A DNA stretch of 64,000 bases from Hyphomicrobiales bacterium (GTDB lineage Bacteria; Pseudomonadota; Alphaproteobacteria; Rhizobiales; Xanthobacteraceae), in contig JACPOA010000020.1 in the NCBI GenBank assembly GCA_016185205.1, positions 1 to 64,000 of the forward strand, given 5' to 3'. Below, one piece after another: positions 54,351 through 63,333 of this stretch (position 1 is the first letter of the stretch; each line of letters opens with the position of its first letter). Made by a program: the position numbers and the translations under genes. The notes beneath the pieces were generated by a model. The model was not told where the DNA came from. It saw nothing but the letters and a program-made list of their open reading frames with translations, and searched no databases.

Positions 54351-55361
54351 TTGACCAAGAAAACTTCAATGAAAACTTCGATGAAAATTTCAACGCCGGA
54401 CGCGCGCAAATCCGCCGGTCTCGACCATGCCAAGATCGCCGTACTCGTGCCTTGCTACAATGAGGAAGTAGCGGTCGCCAAGGTTGTAAAGGCGTTCCGG
54501 GCGGCGCTGCCCGGCGCCACCATCTTCGTGTTCGACAATAATTCGACCGACAATACCGCGGCCGCCGCGCGCGCCGCCGGCGCCGATGTCTTCCAGGAGC
54601 GCCACCAGGGCAAAGGCTTCGTGGTGCGGCGCATGTTCACCGACGTGGAGGCCGATATCTACGTGCTGGTGGATGGCGACGCGACCTACCATGCGCCCAG
54701 CGCTCGTCTCATGATCGAGCGGCTGCTCAGCGAGCGTCTCGACATGGTGGTTGGTAACCGGGTCGACCAGGACGAGGCGGCCTACCGCGCCGGCCACCGG
54801 ACGGGTAACCGGCTGCTGACCTCGTTCGTGGCATATGTGTTCGGCCCCAGCTTCAAGGATATGCTGTCGGGCTACCGGGTGTTTTCGCGCCGGTTCGTGA
54901 AGTCCTTTCCGGTCTTGTCCGGCGGCTTCGAGATCGAGACCGAACTCACCATTCATGCGCTCGAGCTGGGCCTGCCGGCCGCGGAGATCGACACGCCGTA
55001 TTTCTCGCGGCCGATCGGGTCAGTTTCCAAGCTCAATACCTGGCGCGATGGTTTCCGCATCCTGCGTACCATCGTCAATCTCTATCGCGCCGAGCGGCCG
55101 CTGATGTTCTTCACCGGCATCGGGCTGGTGCTGGCGCTGGCGTCCATCGGTTTTGCCATTCCGATCGTTGTCACGTTTCTGGAGACCGGCCTGGTGCCGC
55201 GGCTGCCGACCGCCATTCTGTCGATGGGCCTGATGATGCTCGCGTCCCTGTCCGTCGCCGTCGGCCTCGTGCTCGATACGGTGACGCGCGGGCGTCGCGA
55301 GGTGAAGCTGCTGGCCTATCTGGCGCATCGCGCGCCGGGCGAGGAAAGAAGGCGGACCTGA
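54351..55361 (+). CDS. Glycosyltransferase family 2 membrane protein (ArnC/DPM-like)
   Basis: 336 aa from TTG 54351 (AAGGGGG nearby); ATG 54369 and ATG 54381 are alternatives. The GT2 domain has VLVPCYNEE, VFDNNSTDNT, the catalytic DGDATYH and GNRVDQDEAAYRAGHRTGNRLLTSF. Two C-terminal helices (about 245-270 and 285-305) anchor it. It likely makes a polyprenyl-phosphate sugar. The start region has three copies of a 12-base unit (AAAACTTCAATG-like) at 54360-54395. Confidence 0.9.
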   Translation: MTKKTSMKTSMKISTPDARKSAGLDHAKIAVLVPCYNEEVAVAKVVKAFRAALPGATIFVFDNNSTDNTAAAARAAGADVFQERHQGKGFVVRRMFTDVEADIYVLVDGDATYHAPSARLMIERLLSERLDMVVGNRVDQDEAAYRAGHRTGNRLLTSFVAYVFGPSFKDMLSGYRVFSRRFVKSFPVLSGGFEIETELTIHALELGLPAAEIDTPYFSRPIGSVSKLNTWRDGFRILRTIVNLYRAERPLMFFTGIGLVLALASIGFAIPIVVTFLETGLVPRLPTAILSMGLMMLASLSVAVGLVLDTVTRGRREVKLLAYLAHRAPGEERRRT

Positions 55362-55365
55362 CCCT

Positions 55366-55596
55366 ATGCGCGAACTCGTTCGCACCAATGATGCGGTCCT
55401 GGTGTCGGCAATCGGCGCGCTGCTCGACGGCGCCAAGATCAGGCACCTGGTGTTCGATCAGAACATGAGCGTGCTGGAAGGCTCGCTCGGCGTGCTGCCG
55501 CGCCGAATTCTGGTGGCGGAGGACGACGTCACCGCCGCCCGCCGTCTGCTCACCGAGGCCGGCCTCGGCCATGAGCTGCGCCCAGATGGGAGCTGA
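55366..55596 (+). CDS. DUF2007 domain-containing protein
   Basis: 76 aa, a single DUF2007 (putative signal-transducing/ferredoxin-like) domain: MRELVRTNDAVLVSAIGALLDGAKIRHLVFDQNMSVLEGSLGVLPRRILVAEDDVTAARRLL. Unknown role, often encoded beside methyltransferase and polyprenyl synthase genes in this group. It starts 4 bp after the GT2 stop; the next gene overlaps its end. Confidence 0.9.
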   Translation: MRELVRTNDAVLVSAIGALLDGAKIRHLVFDQNMSVLEGSLGVLPRRILVAEDDVTAARRLLTEAGLGHELRPDGS

Positions 55597-56362
55597 GCGC
55601 GCCGCTCCCGAAACCAGCGAAGACGCCGTGCTCGGCGGCCGGTTGCGGCTGCGCCAGCCGCTGCGCGGTCATCGCGTCGGCCACGATGCGATCCTGCTCG
55701 CCGCGGCGACGAACGCACGCGCGGGTGAGCAGGCGGTCGATCTCGGCGCCGGCGTCGGGGGCGCCGGCCTCGCGCTCGCCGTGCGTGTCGGCGGCCTGCA
55801 TGTCACGCTGGTCGAGATCGACGAGATGCTGTGCGGGCTTGCCGCCGAGAACGCGCGGCTCAACAAGTTGGACGACCGGGTGAGGGCGCTCCTGGTCGAT
55901 GCCGAGGGCCCGCAAGCGCTCTCCGCCGCGGGCTTGGCAGCGGCCAGCATCGACCGGGTGCTGATGAACCCGCCGTTCAACGACGCGCGCCGTCAGAACG
56001 TCTCGCCCGACCCGCGCCGGCGGCTGGCGCACGCCGGAGCGCCCAACCTGCTGCCGCGCTGGGTGGCGACGGCTGCCTTTCTGCTCAAGCCGCAAGGAGT
56101 GCTGACGCTGATCTGGCGGGCCGATGCGTTGGCCGATGTGCTCGGCGCGCTGGCGGGGGAGTTCGGCGACATCGCCGTGCTGCCGGTGCTGCCGCGCCCG
56201 GAGGCTGCGGCCATTCGCGTGCTGGTAAGCGCGGTGCGAGGCGGTCGGGCACAGCGGCGCGACTATCCCGCCTTGGTCCTCAACGACGCCGATGGCCGGC
56301 CGACGGCTGCCGCCGAGGCCGTGCTGCGTGCTGGCGATACGCTGATGGTATCCGAGACGTAA
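55571..56362 (+). CDS. tRNA1(Val) (adenine(37)-N6)-methyltransferase-like enzyme
   Basis: 263 aa. SAM-binding glycine loop AVDLGAGVGGAGLALAVRV, LVEIDEMLCGLAAENARLN, and the N6-adenine methyltransferase motif MNPPFND, as in TrmN6/YfiC. It would methylate A37 of tRNA1(Val) or a similar target. ATG 55571 overlaps the DUF2007 gene by 26 bp; an alternative ATG is at 55586. PRPEAAAIRVLVSAVRGGRAQRRDYPALVLND is a typical C-terminal end. Confidence 0.92.
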   Translation: MSCAQMGAERAAPETSEDAVLGGRLRLRQPLRGHRVGHDAILLAAATNARAGEQAVDLGAGVGGAGLALAVRVGGLHVTLVEIDEMLCGLAAENARLNKLDDRVRALLVDAEGPQALSAAGLAAASIDRVLMNPPFNDARRQNVSPDPRRRLAHAGAPNLLPRWVATAAFLLKPQGVLTLIWRADALADVLGALAGEFGDIAVLPVLPRPEAAAIRVLVSAVRGGRAQRRDYPALVLNDADGRPTAAAEAVLRAGDTLMVSET

Positions 56363-56378
56363 ACGGCAGCGGCTTTGC

Positions 56379-56525
56379 CTAGGATCTGCGCCGCAGCGGC
56401 ACAAGTTTGCGCCAGCGCCGGTCGACGAACTGGCGCCGCATGCGGCCCAGGTTCTCCTCGGTCAGGTGCGAAAGCACAATAACGGCGCCGATTAATATGA
56501 TCAGGATGGTGAGCTTGGGGTCCAT
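56379..56525 (-). CDS. Small membrane protein
   Basis: 48 aa from ATG 56525: one membrane helix (LTILIILIGAVIVLSHL) followed by a basic tail (RRQFVDRRWRKLVPLRRRS). Positively charged on the cytoplasmic side. It resembles short conserved membrane proteins of Bradyrhizobium. A longer in-frame start (56606) adds an unlikely hydrophilic extension. Its stop lies 16 bp from the convergent methyltransferase stop. Confidence 0.6.
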   Translation of the reverse strand: MDPKLTILIILIGAVIVLSHLTEENLGRMRRQFVDRRWRKLVPLRRRS

Positions 56526-56726
56526 TGTTGGCCTCTTATTGAACGCCACCTCGTTGTGGCTGCCGTCAGCTGAGCAATACACATGCCAACCCTTGAAACT
56601 GGGCAAACTGAGGAATTTGCGATCAATTTCGCGTCAATTTTCGCTGCAGGCGGATCACATGATCGCGAGCTTCGCCGTGCTCGTATGCCTTTGACTTAGC
56701 TTTCAATGGCTTGCTAACTGGTTCGC

Positions 56727-57623
56727 ATGCCTCCTCGAACCCAGCCTTCGATCCTCGCCCGCCTGATTGAAAGCTTGCGCTGGCTGGTGCCGGCGCGCTT
56801 CCGCACCGATATCCCGGTGGTGCCGGTGGTGCGGCTCACCGGCGTCATCGGCGTGACCACGCCGTTGCGGCCCGGGCTGATGCTGTCGACGGTGGCCCGT
56901 TCGCTCGAGCGCGCCTTCAGCGTGCGCAAGGCGCGCGCGGTGGCGCTGATCATCAATTCGCCGGGCGGTTCGCCGGCGCAGTCGCACCTGATCATGCGCC
57001 GCATCCGCCAACTGGCGGAGGAGAAGAAAATCCCGGTGCTCGCCTTCATCGAGGATGTCGGCGCTTCCGGCGGCTACATGCTGGCCTGCGCCGCCGACGA
57101 GATCGTCTGCGATCAATATTCGATCGTCGGCTCGATCGGCGTGGTCGGCGGCTCGTTCGGTTTTCCGAAGCTGATGGACAAACTCGGCATCGAGCGCCGG
57201 CTCTATACCTCGGGCGAACGCAAAGCGATGCTCGATCCGTTCCTGCCGGAAAAACCGGACGACGTGAAACGCATCAAGGCGGTCCAGAAGGACATCCACG
57301 ATCACTTCATCGCGCTGGTCAAGGAACGGCGCGGGGCCAAGCTCAAGGGCGCCGACAAGCTGCTGTTCTCCGGCGAATTCTGGACCGCGCAGACGGCGAT
57401 CGAACTGGGCCTCGCCGATGCGCTCGGCGACCTGCGCTCGACACTGCACGCGCGTTACGGCGACAAGGTGCGCACGCCGCTGATCGCGGCGGAACGCGGC
57501 CTGTTCGGCCGCAAGCTGCCGAGCGTGACGATCGCCGACGCGCTGGCCGAGCGTCCGGGTCTGACCGACGAGTTGCTGTCGACGCTGGAAGCGCGAGCGA
57601 TCTGGTCGAGGTACGGGTTTTAG
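56727..57623 (+). CDS. S49 family serine peptidase (SppA/SohB-like)
   Basis: 298 aa. The catalytic Ser is in IEDVGASGGYMLACAADEI and the Lys in RLYTSGERKAMLDPFLPEKP, as in signal peptide peptidase A-like enzymes. VRLTGVIGV and ALIINSPGGSPAQSHLI also fit. No membrane helix is obvious, so it may be cytoplasmic or peripheral. It likely digests released signal peptides or membrane-protein fragments. Confidence 0.94.
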   Translation: MPPRTQPSILARLIESLRWLVPARFRTDIPVVPVVRLTGVIGVTTPLRPGLMLSTVARSLERAFSVRKARAVALIINSPGGSPAQSHLIMRRIRQLAEEKKIPVLAFIEDVGASGGYMLACAADEIVCDQYSIVGSIGVVGGSFGFPKLMDKLGIERRLYTSGERKAMLDPFLPEKPDDVKRIKAVQKDIHDHFIALVKERRGAKLKGADKLLFSGEFWTAQTAIELGLADALGDLRSTLHARYGDKVRTPLIAAERGLFGRKLPSVTIADALAERPGLTDELLSTLEARAIWSRYGF

Positions 57624-57630
57624 CTCCCAG

Positions 57631-58614
57631 TCACTGCACCGGCTTGTTGCCGAAGAGTTTGGCCACCGCCGCGACCTGCGCCTTTTGCTGTGCGATCGAT
57701 TCGGCGAACTCCTTGGCATTGCCGGGGCTGACGATCTGCGCCGTCAAAGTCATCTTCTTCACGATGTCGGGATCGCTGGCGACCGCCTTGATATCCGCGG
57801 CGATCTTGGCGCGGGCGTCCTCGGCCAGCTCGCGCGTCGAGAACAGTCCCACCAGTCCGTCGAATGCGAGCGATGGATAGCCGGCTTCGATTGCGGTCGG
57901 TACGTCAGGGATAACGGGCGCGCGCTCGTGATTGGTGACGGCGAGCACCTTGACCTTGCCGGCTTCGACTTGCGGCCGCACGATCGCATAGGCCGGCATG
58001 TAGGCTTGGATCACCCCGGCGGCGAGATCGGTGGCGGCGCCGGCCGGATTCTTATAGGGGACCTTCGCCATCTTCAGCCCGACGGTGTGCAGAAATCCGG
58101 CGAACACGAAATCGGTGAAGCCGGTGGCGGTGGTCCAATTCAAATCCCCGGGCTTGGCGCGCGCCAGCGCTTCGAGTTCTTTGAGCGAGTTGACACCGAG
58201 CGAGGCCGGCACGCTGACCGCGACCACGGTCTTGGAGATGCGCGCGACCGGGATCATCTCGTTCGGATCGTAGGGCAGCTTGTCGTGGAAATAGGAATGC
58301 GCGGTGAACGAGCTCACCGGCGTGACCAGCAAGGTGTGATCGTCATGCGCGCCGAGTACGCTGGTGATGGCGACCATGCCGTCGCCGCCCGGGCGATTTT
58401 CCACCACGACCGGCTGCCCCCAGCGCGCCGACAGCTTGTCGGCGAACAGCCGCGCGCCGAGATCGACGCCGCTGCCGGGCCCGAGCGTCACGATCAACCG
58501 CACCGGCCGGTTCGGCCACGCTTCTGCGCCGGCGCGCTGTGCCGGCACGAGCAATGTCAAAGCTGCGGCGACCAGTGCCGATAGTGTCCATTTTGTTTTC
58601 TGCGAAATTGTCAT
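57631..58614 (-). CDS. Bug-family tripartite tricarboxylate transporter substrate-binding protein
   Basis: 327 aa from ATG 58614. Signal peptide (TLSALVAAALTLLVPAQRAGA). Periplasmic ligand-binding fold of the Bug family: WPNRPVRLIVTLGPGSGVDLGARLFADKLSARWGQPVVVENRPGGDGMVAI, FPG-like and C-terminal SPGNAKEFAESIAQQKAQVAAVAK. It binds an organic acid. No TctA/TctB membrane genes are adjacent, so it is an orphan binding protein. Confidence 0.93.
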   Translation of the reverse strand: MTISQKTKWTLSALVAAALTLLVPAQRAGAEAWPNRPVRLIVTLGPGSGVDLGARLFADKLSARWGQPVVVENRPGGDGMVAITSVLGAHDDHTLLVTPVSSFTAHSYFHDKLPYDPNEMIPVARISKTVVAVSVPASLGVNSLKELEALARAKPGDLNWTTATGFTDFVFAGFLHTVGLKMAKVPYKNPAGAATDLAAGVIQAYMPAYAIVRPQVEAGKVKVLAVTNHERAPVIPDVPTAIEAGYPSLAFDGLVGLFSTRELAEDARAKIAADIKAVASDPDIVKKMTLTAQIVSPGNAKEFAESIAQQKAQVAAVAKLFGNKPVQ

Positions 58615-58795
58615 TGGCGTCCTCCCGCCTGCCGGAGCGGCCATTCTGGTGACGGCCTGGTCCGGGCTTGCCTCTCGTATAACATCCCGTCGACCAGCAT
58701 AATTCATTGCCGGTTGATCTGGCACCCGAACCCAGCCCCGAAAATGCCTTGTTCCGGTCCGAGCCTAACCGTACCGAACCTGTTTGGAGGCTCCG

Positions 58796-58999
58796 ATGCC
58801 ACCCATTCTGCTGTCGCCGCTCGTGAAATGGTCGTTTATCGCGCTGGGCGGCGCGATGGTTGTGCATTGGGTGGTCAAGGAAGCGCGCCGCATCAACGAG
58901 GAGCTCGATAACGCCAGGCGCGTGCGGGTGCCGATTGCGGATCAGGAAAATCGCCCCACCTTGCGGCGCGATCCGAGGACCGGCGAATATCGGCCGTAA
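58796..58999 (+). CDS. Small hypothetical membrane protein
   Basis: 67 aa from ATG 58796, with TGGAGG about 8 nt upstream. One membrane helix (residues about 4-26, LLSPLVKWSFIALGGAMVVHWVV) and a basic, proline-containing tail (RRDPRTGEYRP) that resembles other short Hyphomicrobiales membrane proteins. I do not recognise a function. Confidence 0.7.
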   Translation: MPPILLSPLVKWSFIALGGAMVVHWVVKEARRINEELDNARRVRVPIADQENRPTLRRDPRTGEYRP

Positions 59000-59009
59000 C
59001 ACCTAGGGA

Positions 59010-59096
59010 TCAGCGGCCGAGGCTCTGCTTGCCCGTCACCATAGCCCCGAAGAACAGGGCCACCAGGGCCAGTCCGACCAGTTGAAAAGCCAGCAT
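59010..59096 (-). CDS. Very small membrane protein (28 aa)
   Basis: 28 aa: MLAFQLVGLALVALFFGAMV then TGKQSLGR. One helix. A near-consensus ribosome site (GGAGGAAACG) ends 0-9 nt before the ATG, unusually strong for a chance frame. Convergent with the 67-aa gene (10 bp apart). Too short for homology to be judged by eye. Confidence 0.5.
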   Translation of the reverse strand: MLAFQLVGLALVALFFGAMVTGKQSLGR

Positions 59097-59249
59097 CGTT
59101 TCCTCCGCGCGACTATTCCTTTTGTTCTTATGGGTCGTGTGCGTAGCAGATTCGGTTCAATATCCCGTAAATATCCCCTGACTTGACCCTCTCCGGGGCC
59201 GCCGATAGGGTCCGGCCACTTTTCACGCTTAAAAATCAGTAACCCGACG

Positions 59250-60206
59250 ATGGCCGAAGCTGACACTCTTGCCACGCCGCGCCAGCGTCAAGACAACCTG
59301 GATCCATCACGCTCATTCCAGGGGCTGATTCTTGCACTGCAGCAATACTGGGCGTCGTGGGGCTGCGTCATCTTGCAGCCCTATGACATGGAGGTCGGCG
59401 CCGGCACCTTCCACCCGGCCACCACCTTGCGCGCACTCGGCCCCAAGCCGTGGAACGCCGCTTACGTGCAGCCCTCGCGCCGTCCGAAGGATGGCCGTTA
59501 TGGCGAGAACCCCAACCGGTTGCAGCACTATTACCAGTATCAGGCGATCCTGAAGCCGTCGCCGCCCGACATCCAGGAGCTCTACCTCAATTCGCTAAAG
59601 GCGATCGGTATCGATCCGAACGTGCACGACATCCGTTTTGTCGAGGACGACTGGGAGAGCCCGACGCTCGGCGCCTGGGGGCTGGGCTGGGAATGCTGGT
59701 GCGACGGCATGGAAGTGTCGCAGTTCACTTATTTCCAGCAGGTCGCCGGTTTCGAATGTTCGCCGGTCGCCGGCGAGCTCACCTACGGGCTCGAGCGGCT
59801 GGCCATGTATGTGCAGGGCGTCGACAATGTGTTCGCGCTCAATTTCAACGGCCGCGACGACGACAGACGCGTCACCTATGGCGACGTGTTCCTGCAGGCC
59901 GAGCAGGAATATTCCCGGCACAATTTCGAATTCGCCGACACCGCCATGCTGTTCGAGCAGTTCAAGATGGCGGAGGCGGCCTGCCAGAAATATCTCGATG
60001 CCGGCTGGACCGACGAGAAAAAAGGCCGCCACCTGATGGCGCTACCGGCCTACGACCAGTGCATCAAGGCGTCCCACGTGTTCAATCTGCTCGATGCGCG
60101 CGGTGTGATCTCGGTCACCGAGCGCCAGAGCTATATTTTGCGCGTGCGCGAATTGGCGAAAGCCTGCGGCGCGGCGTGGCTGGCCACCGAAGGCGGCGGA
60201 GCATGA
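59250..60206 (+). CDS. glyQ: Glycyl-tRNA synthetase alpha subunit
   Basis: 318 aa. Class II synthetase core: [77 protein letters not shown], then [21 protein letters not shown] and [16 protein letters not shown]. The N-terminal 18 residues are a short extension. It pairs with the beta subunit; the two genes are separated by an isochorismatase-fold gene. Overlap with that gene is ATGA. Confidence 0.97.
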   Translation: MAEADTLATPRQRQDNLDPSRSFQGLILALQQYWASWGCVILQPYDMEVGAGTFHPATTLRALGPKPWNAAYVQPSRRPKDGRYGENPNRLQHYYQYQAILKPSPPDIQELYLNSLKAIGIDPNVHDIRFVEDDWESPTLGAWGLGWECWCDGMEVSQFTYFQQVAGFECSPVAGELTYGLERLAMYVQGVDNVFALNFNGRDDDRRVTYGDVFLQAEQEYSRHNFEFADTAMLFEQFKMAEAACQKYLDAGWTDEKKGRHLMALPAYDQCIKASHVFNLLDARGVISVTERQSYILRVRELAKACGAAWLATEGGGA

Positions 60207-60802
60207 GCGCGGCCAAGACGCTGCTGCAGATGGCTGGCGCCAACCCGACGCCCGCGAAGCTTTCGGAGGCGGCGGTCGTCATCATCGATGCGCAGAACGA
60301 ATATGTTTCCGGCAAACTGCCGCTCGATGGCGTCGAAGCGGCGCTCGCCAATATCGCGAGCCTGTTGAAGGTCGCGCGTGCGGCCGGCGCTCCCGTCATC
60401 CACATTGTTCAGCGCGGCCGCCCGGGCGGCCTGTTCGATCCCGCCGGCGATGCCTTCCGGATCGCGCCGCCGGCCGCTGCCGCGAGCGGAGAGCCGGTGA
60501 TCGAGAAGCCGCTGCCGAATTCCTTCAGCAAGACCGATCTGCACGCGGCATTGCAGGCGACCGGACGCAAGTCGCTGGTCCTTGCCGGTTTCATGACGCA
60601 TATGTGCGTGAGCGCGACCGCGCGTTCCGCGCTCGACCACGGCTACAGCACAACGGTGCTCTTGGACGCGACGGCGACCCGTGCGCTGCCCGACCCGCTC
60701 GGCGGACCGGATATTCCGGCCGCGCAACTTCATCGCACTGCGCTCGCGGAGCTTGCCGACCGCTTCGCCACCATCGCGCGCACCGCGGACATCAAAGCCT
60801 GA
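60203..60802 (+). CDS. Isochorismatase-like cysteine hydrolase, between glyQ and glyS
   Basis: 199 aa. The isochorismatase-fold catalytic triad is Asp29 ([10 protein letters not shown]), Lys102 ([15 protein letters not shown]) and Cys135 ([20 protein letters not shown]). The cis-peptide GFMTHMC-type turn is present. It hydrolyses some amide or ester; substrate unknown. It overlaps glyQ (ATGA) and ends 3 bp before glyS, so it is part of one translational unit. Confidence 0.92.
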   Translation: MSAAKTLLQMAGANPTPAKLSEAAVVIIDAQNEYVSGKLPLDGVEAALANIASLLKVARAAGAPVIHIVQRGRPGGLFDPAGDAFRIAPPAAAASGEPVIEKPLPNSFSKTDLHAALQATGRKSLVLAGFMTHMCVSATARSALDHGYSTTVLLDATATRALPDPLGGPDIPAAQLHRTALAELADRFATIARTADIKA

Positions 60803-60805
60803 TCC

Positions 60806-63040
60806 ATGCCCGACCTTCTGCTCGAATTCCTGTCCGAAGAAATCCCCGCCCGCATGCAGGCGAAGGCGGCGGACGATCTGCGCAAGATCGTCACCGACCG
60901 GCTGGTGGCGGCCGGTCTCACCTATGAGGGCGCCAAGGCTTTCGCCACGCCACGCAGGCTGGCGCTGTCGGTGCACGGCGTGCTGGCGCGGCACCCGGAT
61001 ATTCGCGAAGAGAAGAAGGGCCCACGCGTAGGCGCGCCCGAGAATGCCATTGCGGGTTTCCTGAAGGCGGCGGGCTTGAAGTCGATCGCTGAGGCCAAGA
61101 TCGAGAAGGACGCCAAGAAGGGCGACTTCTACGTGGCGGTGATCGAAAAGGCGGGCAGGGCGGCGATCGAGGTGATCGGCGAAATGATTCCCGAAGTGGT
61201 GCGCGGCTTCCCGTGGCCGAAGTCGATGCGCTGGGGCAGCGGCCGGCTTTCCTGGGTGCGCCCGCTGCATTCCATCATCGCGACATTCGGGCCGGAGACG
61301 GAAGAGCCCGAGGTCGTCGCGTTCAACATCGACGGCATAACCTCCGGCAACGAGACGCGCGGCCATCGCTTCATGGCGCCGGGCGCGATCAAGGTGCGCC
61401 GCTTCGACGACTATGTCGCCAGCCTCGAGAAGGCCAAGGTGGTGCTCGATGCCGCGCGCCGCGCCGACACGATCCACGCCGACGCCAAGAACCTGGCGTT
61501 TGCGCAAGGCTTCGAACTGGTGGAGGACGCCGGGTTGCTGGCCGAAGTCGCCGGATTAGTGGAATGGCCGGTCACGCTGATGGGCACGTTCGACCAAGCC
61601 TTCCTCGCGATCCCCGGCGAGGTGATCCGCGCCACCATCCGCAACAACCAGAAATGCTTCGTGCTGCGCGATCCGCAGACCGCCAAGCTCGTAAACAAGT
61701 TCATCCTGGTCGCCAATATCGAAGCCAGCGACCACGGCAAGGCGATCGTCGCCGGCAATGAGCGCGTCATCCGCGCGCGGCTGTCCGACGCAAAATTCTT
61801 CTACGACACCGACCTAAAGGCGCGGCTGGAAGACCGGCTGCCGAAATTCGATGGAATCGTGTTCCACGAGAAACTCGGCACACAGGCCGAACGTATCGCG
61901 CGCATCGTCGCGCTCGCCGGGCAACTCGCCCCCGTCGTCGGCGCCGATGCCGCGAAAGCCGAGCGCGCGGCGCTGCTGTGCAAGGCCGATCTCCTCACCG
62001 AGGTGGTCGGCGAATTCCCCGAACTGCAAGGCTTGATGGGGAAATACTACGCCGAGGCGCAGGGCGAGGACGAAGCGGTCGCGCATGCTTGCGAGGACCA
62101 CTACAAGCCGAAGGGGCCGGACGACCTGGTGCCGGGCGATCCGGTGTCAATTGCCGTAGCTCTTGCCGACAAGCTCGACACGCTGGTCGGCTTCTGGGCG
62201 ATCGACGAAAAGCCGACCGGATCGAAAGACTCTTACGCGCTGCGGCGTGCGGCGTTGGGGGTGATCCGCATCGTCATCGAGAACCAGTTGCGGCTGCCGC
62301 TGCGCCTGCAGCTCTGGCATCACTTCGGCGCGGTCGGTCGCGACGAGGCCCTAGCCGAAGCGATCGCGGTGCTGCATCCGCTGCAAGAGCAAATCGTGGA
62401 ATTGAGCGCGACCGACATCGAATTGGCAGTGAAACTCGAAGTGCTGGTGTCGGAAAAGAGCAAGCGGTTGACCGGGCCGGTGCTGGTGCAGGCCCATTCG
62501 CATCTGCGGCAGTCGCGCGACCTGCTCGCATTCTTCGCCGACCGGCTGAAGGTGCAGCTGCGCGAGCAGGGCGCCCGCCACGATCTGGTCGACGCGGTGT
62601 TGGCGCTCGAAGGTCAGGACGATCTCTTGATGATCGTCCGCCGGGTCGAGGCCTTGGCGAAATTCCTCGAGACCGACGACGGCCAGAACCTGCTCGCCGG
62701 TGTCAAGCGCGCGTCCAACATCCTGCGCATCGAGGAAAAGAAGGACAACAAGAGCTATGCAGGCGCGCCCGACGCCAAGCGGCTTGCCGAGCCGGAAGAG
62801 AAAGCGCTGGCCGAGGCCGTCACCATCGCGAAGAAAGAGGCCTCCGCCGCCGTCGCCAAGGAGGACTTCGCCGGCGCCATGAGCGCGATGGCGAAGCTGC
62901 GGCCCAAGGTCGACGCCTTCTTCGACAAGGTCACCGTCAATGTCGACGACGGCGCTTTGCGGGAAAACCGCCTCAAGCTGCTCAACGAGATCCGCGAGGC
63001 CACCCGCGCGGTAGCAGATTTCTCCAAGATCGAGGGGTAA
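60806..63040 (+). CDS. glyS: Glycyl-tRNA synthetase beta subunit
   Basis: 744 aa. The beta subunit starts [25 protein letters not shown], with [88 protein letters not shown] and a C-terminal tRNA-binding domain ([19 protein letters not shown]). It acts with GlyQ to charge tRNA-Gly. Confidence 0.97.
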   Translation: MPDLLLEFLSEEIPARMQAKAADDLRKIVTDRLVAAGLTYEGAKAFATPRRLALSVHGVLARHPDIREEKKGPRVGAPENAIAGFLKAAGLKSIAEAKIEKDAKKGDFYVAVIEKAGRAAIEVIGEMIPEVVRGFPWPKSMRWGSGRLSWVRPLHSIIATFGPETEEPEVVAFNIDGITSGNETRGHRFMAPGAIKVRRFDDYVASLEKAKVVLDAARRADTIHADAKNLAFAQGFELVEDAGLLAEVAGLVEWPVTLMGTFDQAFLAIPGEVIRATIRNNQKCFVLRDPQTAKLVNKFILVANIEASDHGKAIVAGNERVIRARLSDAKFFYDTDLKARLEDRLPKFDGIVFHEKLGTQAERIARIVALAGQLAPVVGADAAKAERAALLCKADLLTEVVGEFPELQGLMGKYYAEAQGEDEAVAHACEDHYKPKGPDDLVPGDPVSIAVALADKLDTLVGFWAIDEKPTGSKDSYALRRAALGVIRIVIENQLRLPLRLQLWHHFGAVGRDEALAEAIAVLHPLQEQIVELSATDIELAVKLEVLVSEKSKRLTGPVLVQAHSHLRQSRDLLAFFADRLKVQLREQGARHDLVDAVLALEGQDDLLMIVRRVEALAKFLETDDGQNLLAGVKRASNILRIEEKKDNKSYAGAPDAKRLAEPEEKALAEAVTIAKKEASAAVAKEDFAGAMSAMAKLRPKVDAFFDKVTVNVDDGALRENRLKLLNEIREATRAVADFSKIEG

Positions 63041-63102
63041 TACGGAACCTTCCGCCCGCCGCGCCGTTGCATCGCTGCACGCAAACCTAGGGGGATACCA
63101 CC

Positions 63103-63246
63103 ATGGTCATCGGCATCGGACATTTGCAGCCCATCGTCGCGCTCATCGCCGGCATCCTCATTCTCATCATGCCGCGCTTGCTTAACTTCATTGTCGCTAT
63201 CTATCTGATCCTGGTCGGGGTGATTGGGCTCGGGCTGATCAAGTAA
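63103..63246 (+). CDS. DUF3096 small membrane protein
   Basis: 47 aa: MVIGIGHLQPIVALIAGI, then LILIMPRLLNFIVAIYLILVG and a GLGLIK end. Two short membrane helices joined by MPRLLNF make it a clear DUF3096 member, a small protein family found widely in proteobacteria and sometimes thought to affect biofilm or stress traits. AGGGGGA serves as ribosome site. Confidence 0.85.
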   Translation: MVIGIGHLQPIVALIAGILILIMPRLLNFIVAIYLILVGVIGLGLIK

Positions 63247-63333
63247 GCTTGGACTAATTCTCAATCCGGGCTTGCGTCGGCGAGGCTGGGGGTGTTTTTA
63301 GGCGCCACCAGCCCTTCCACTTTTCAATGACCC

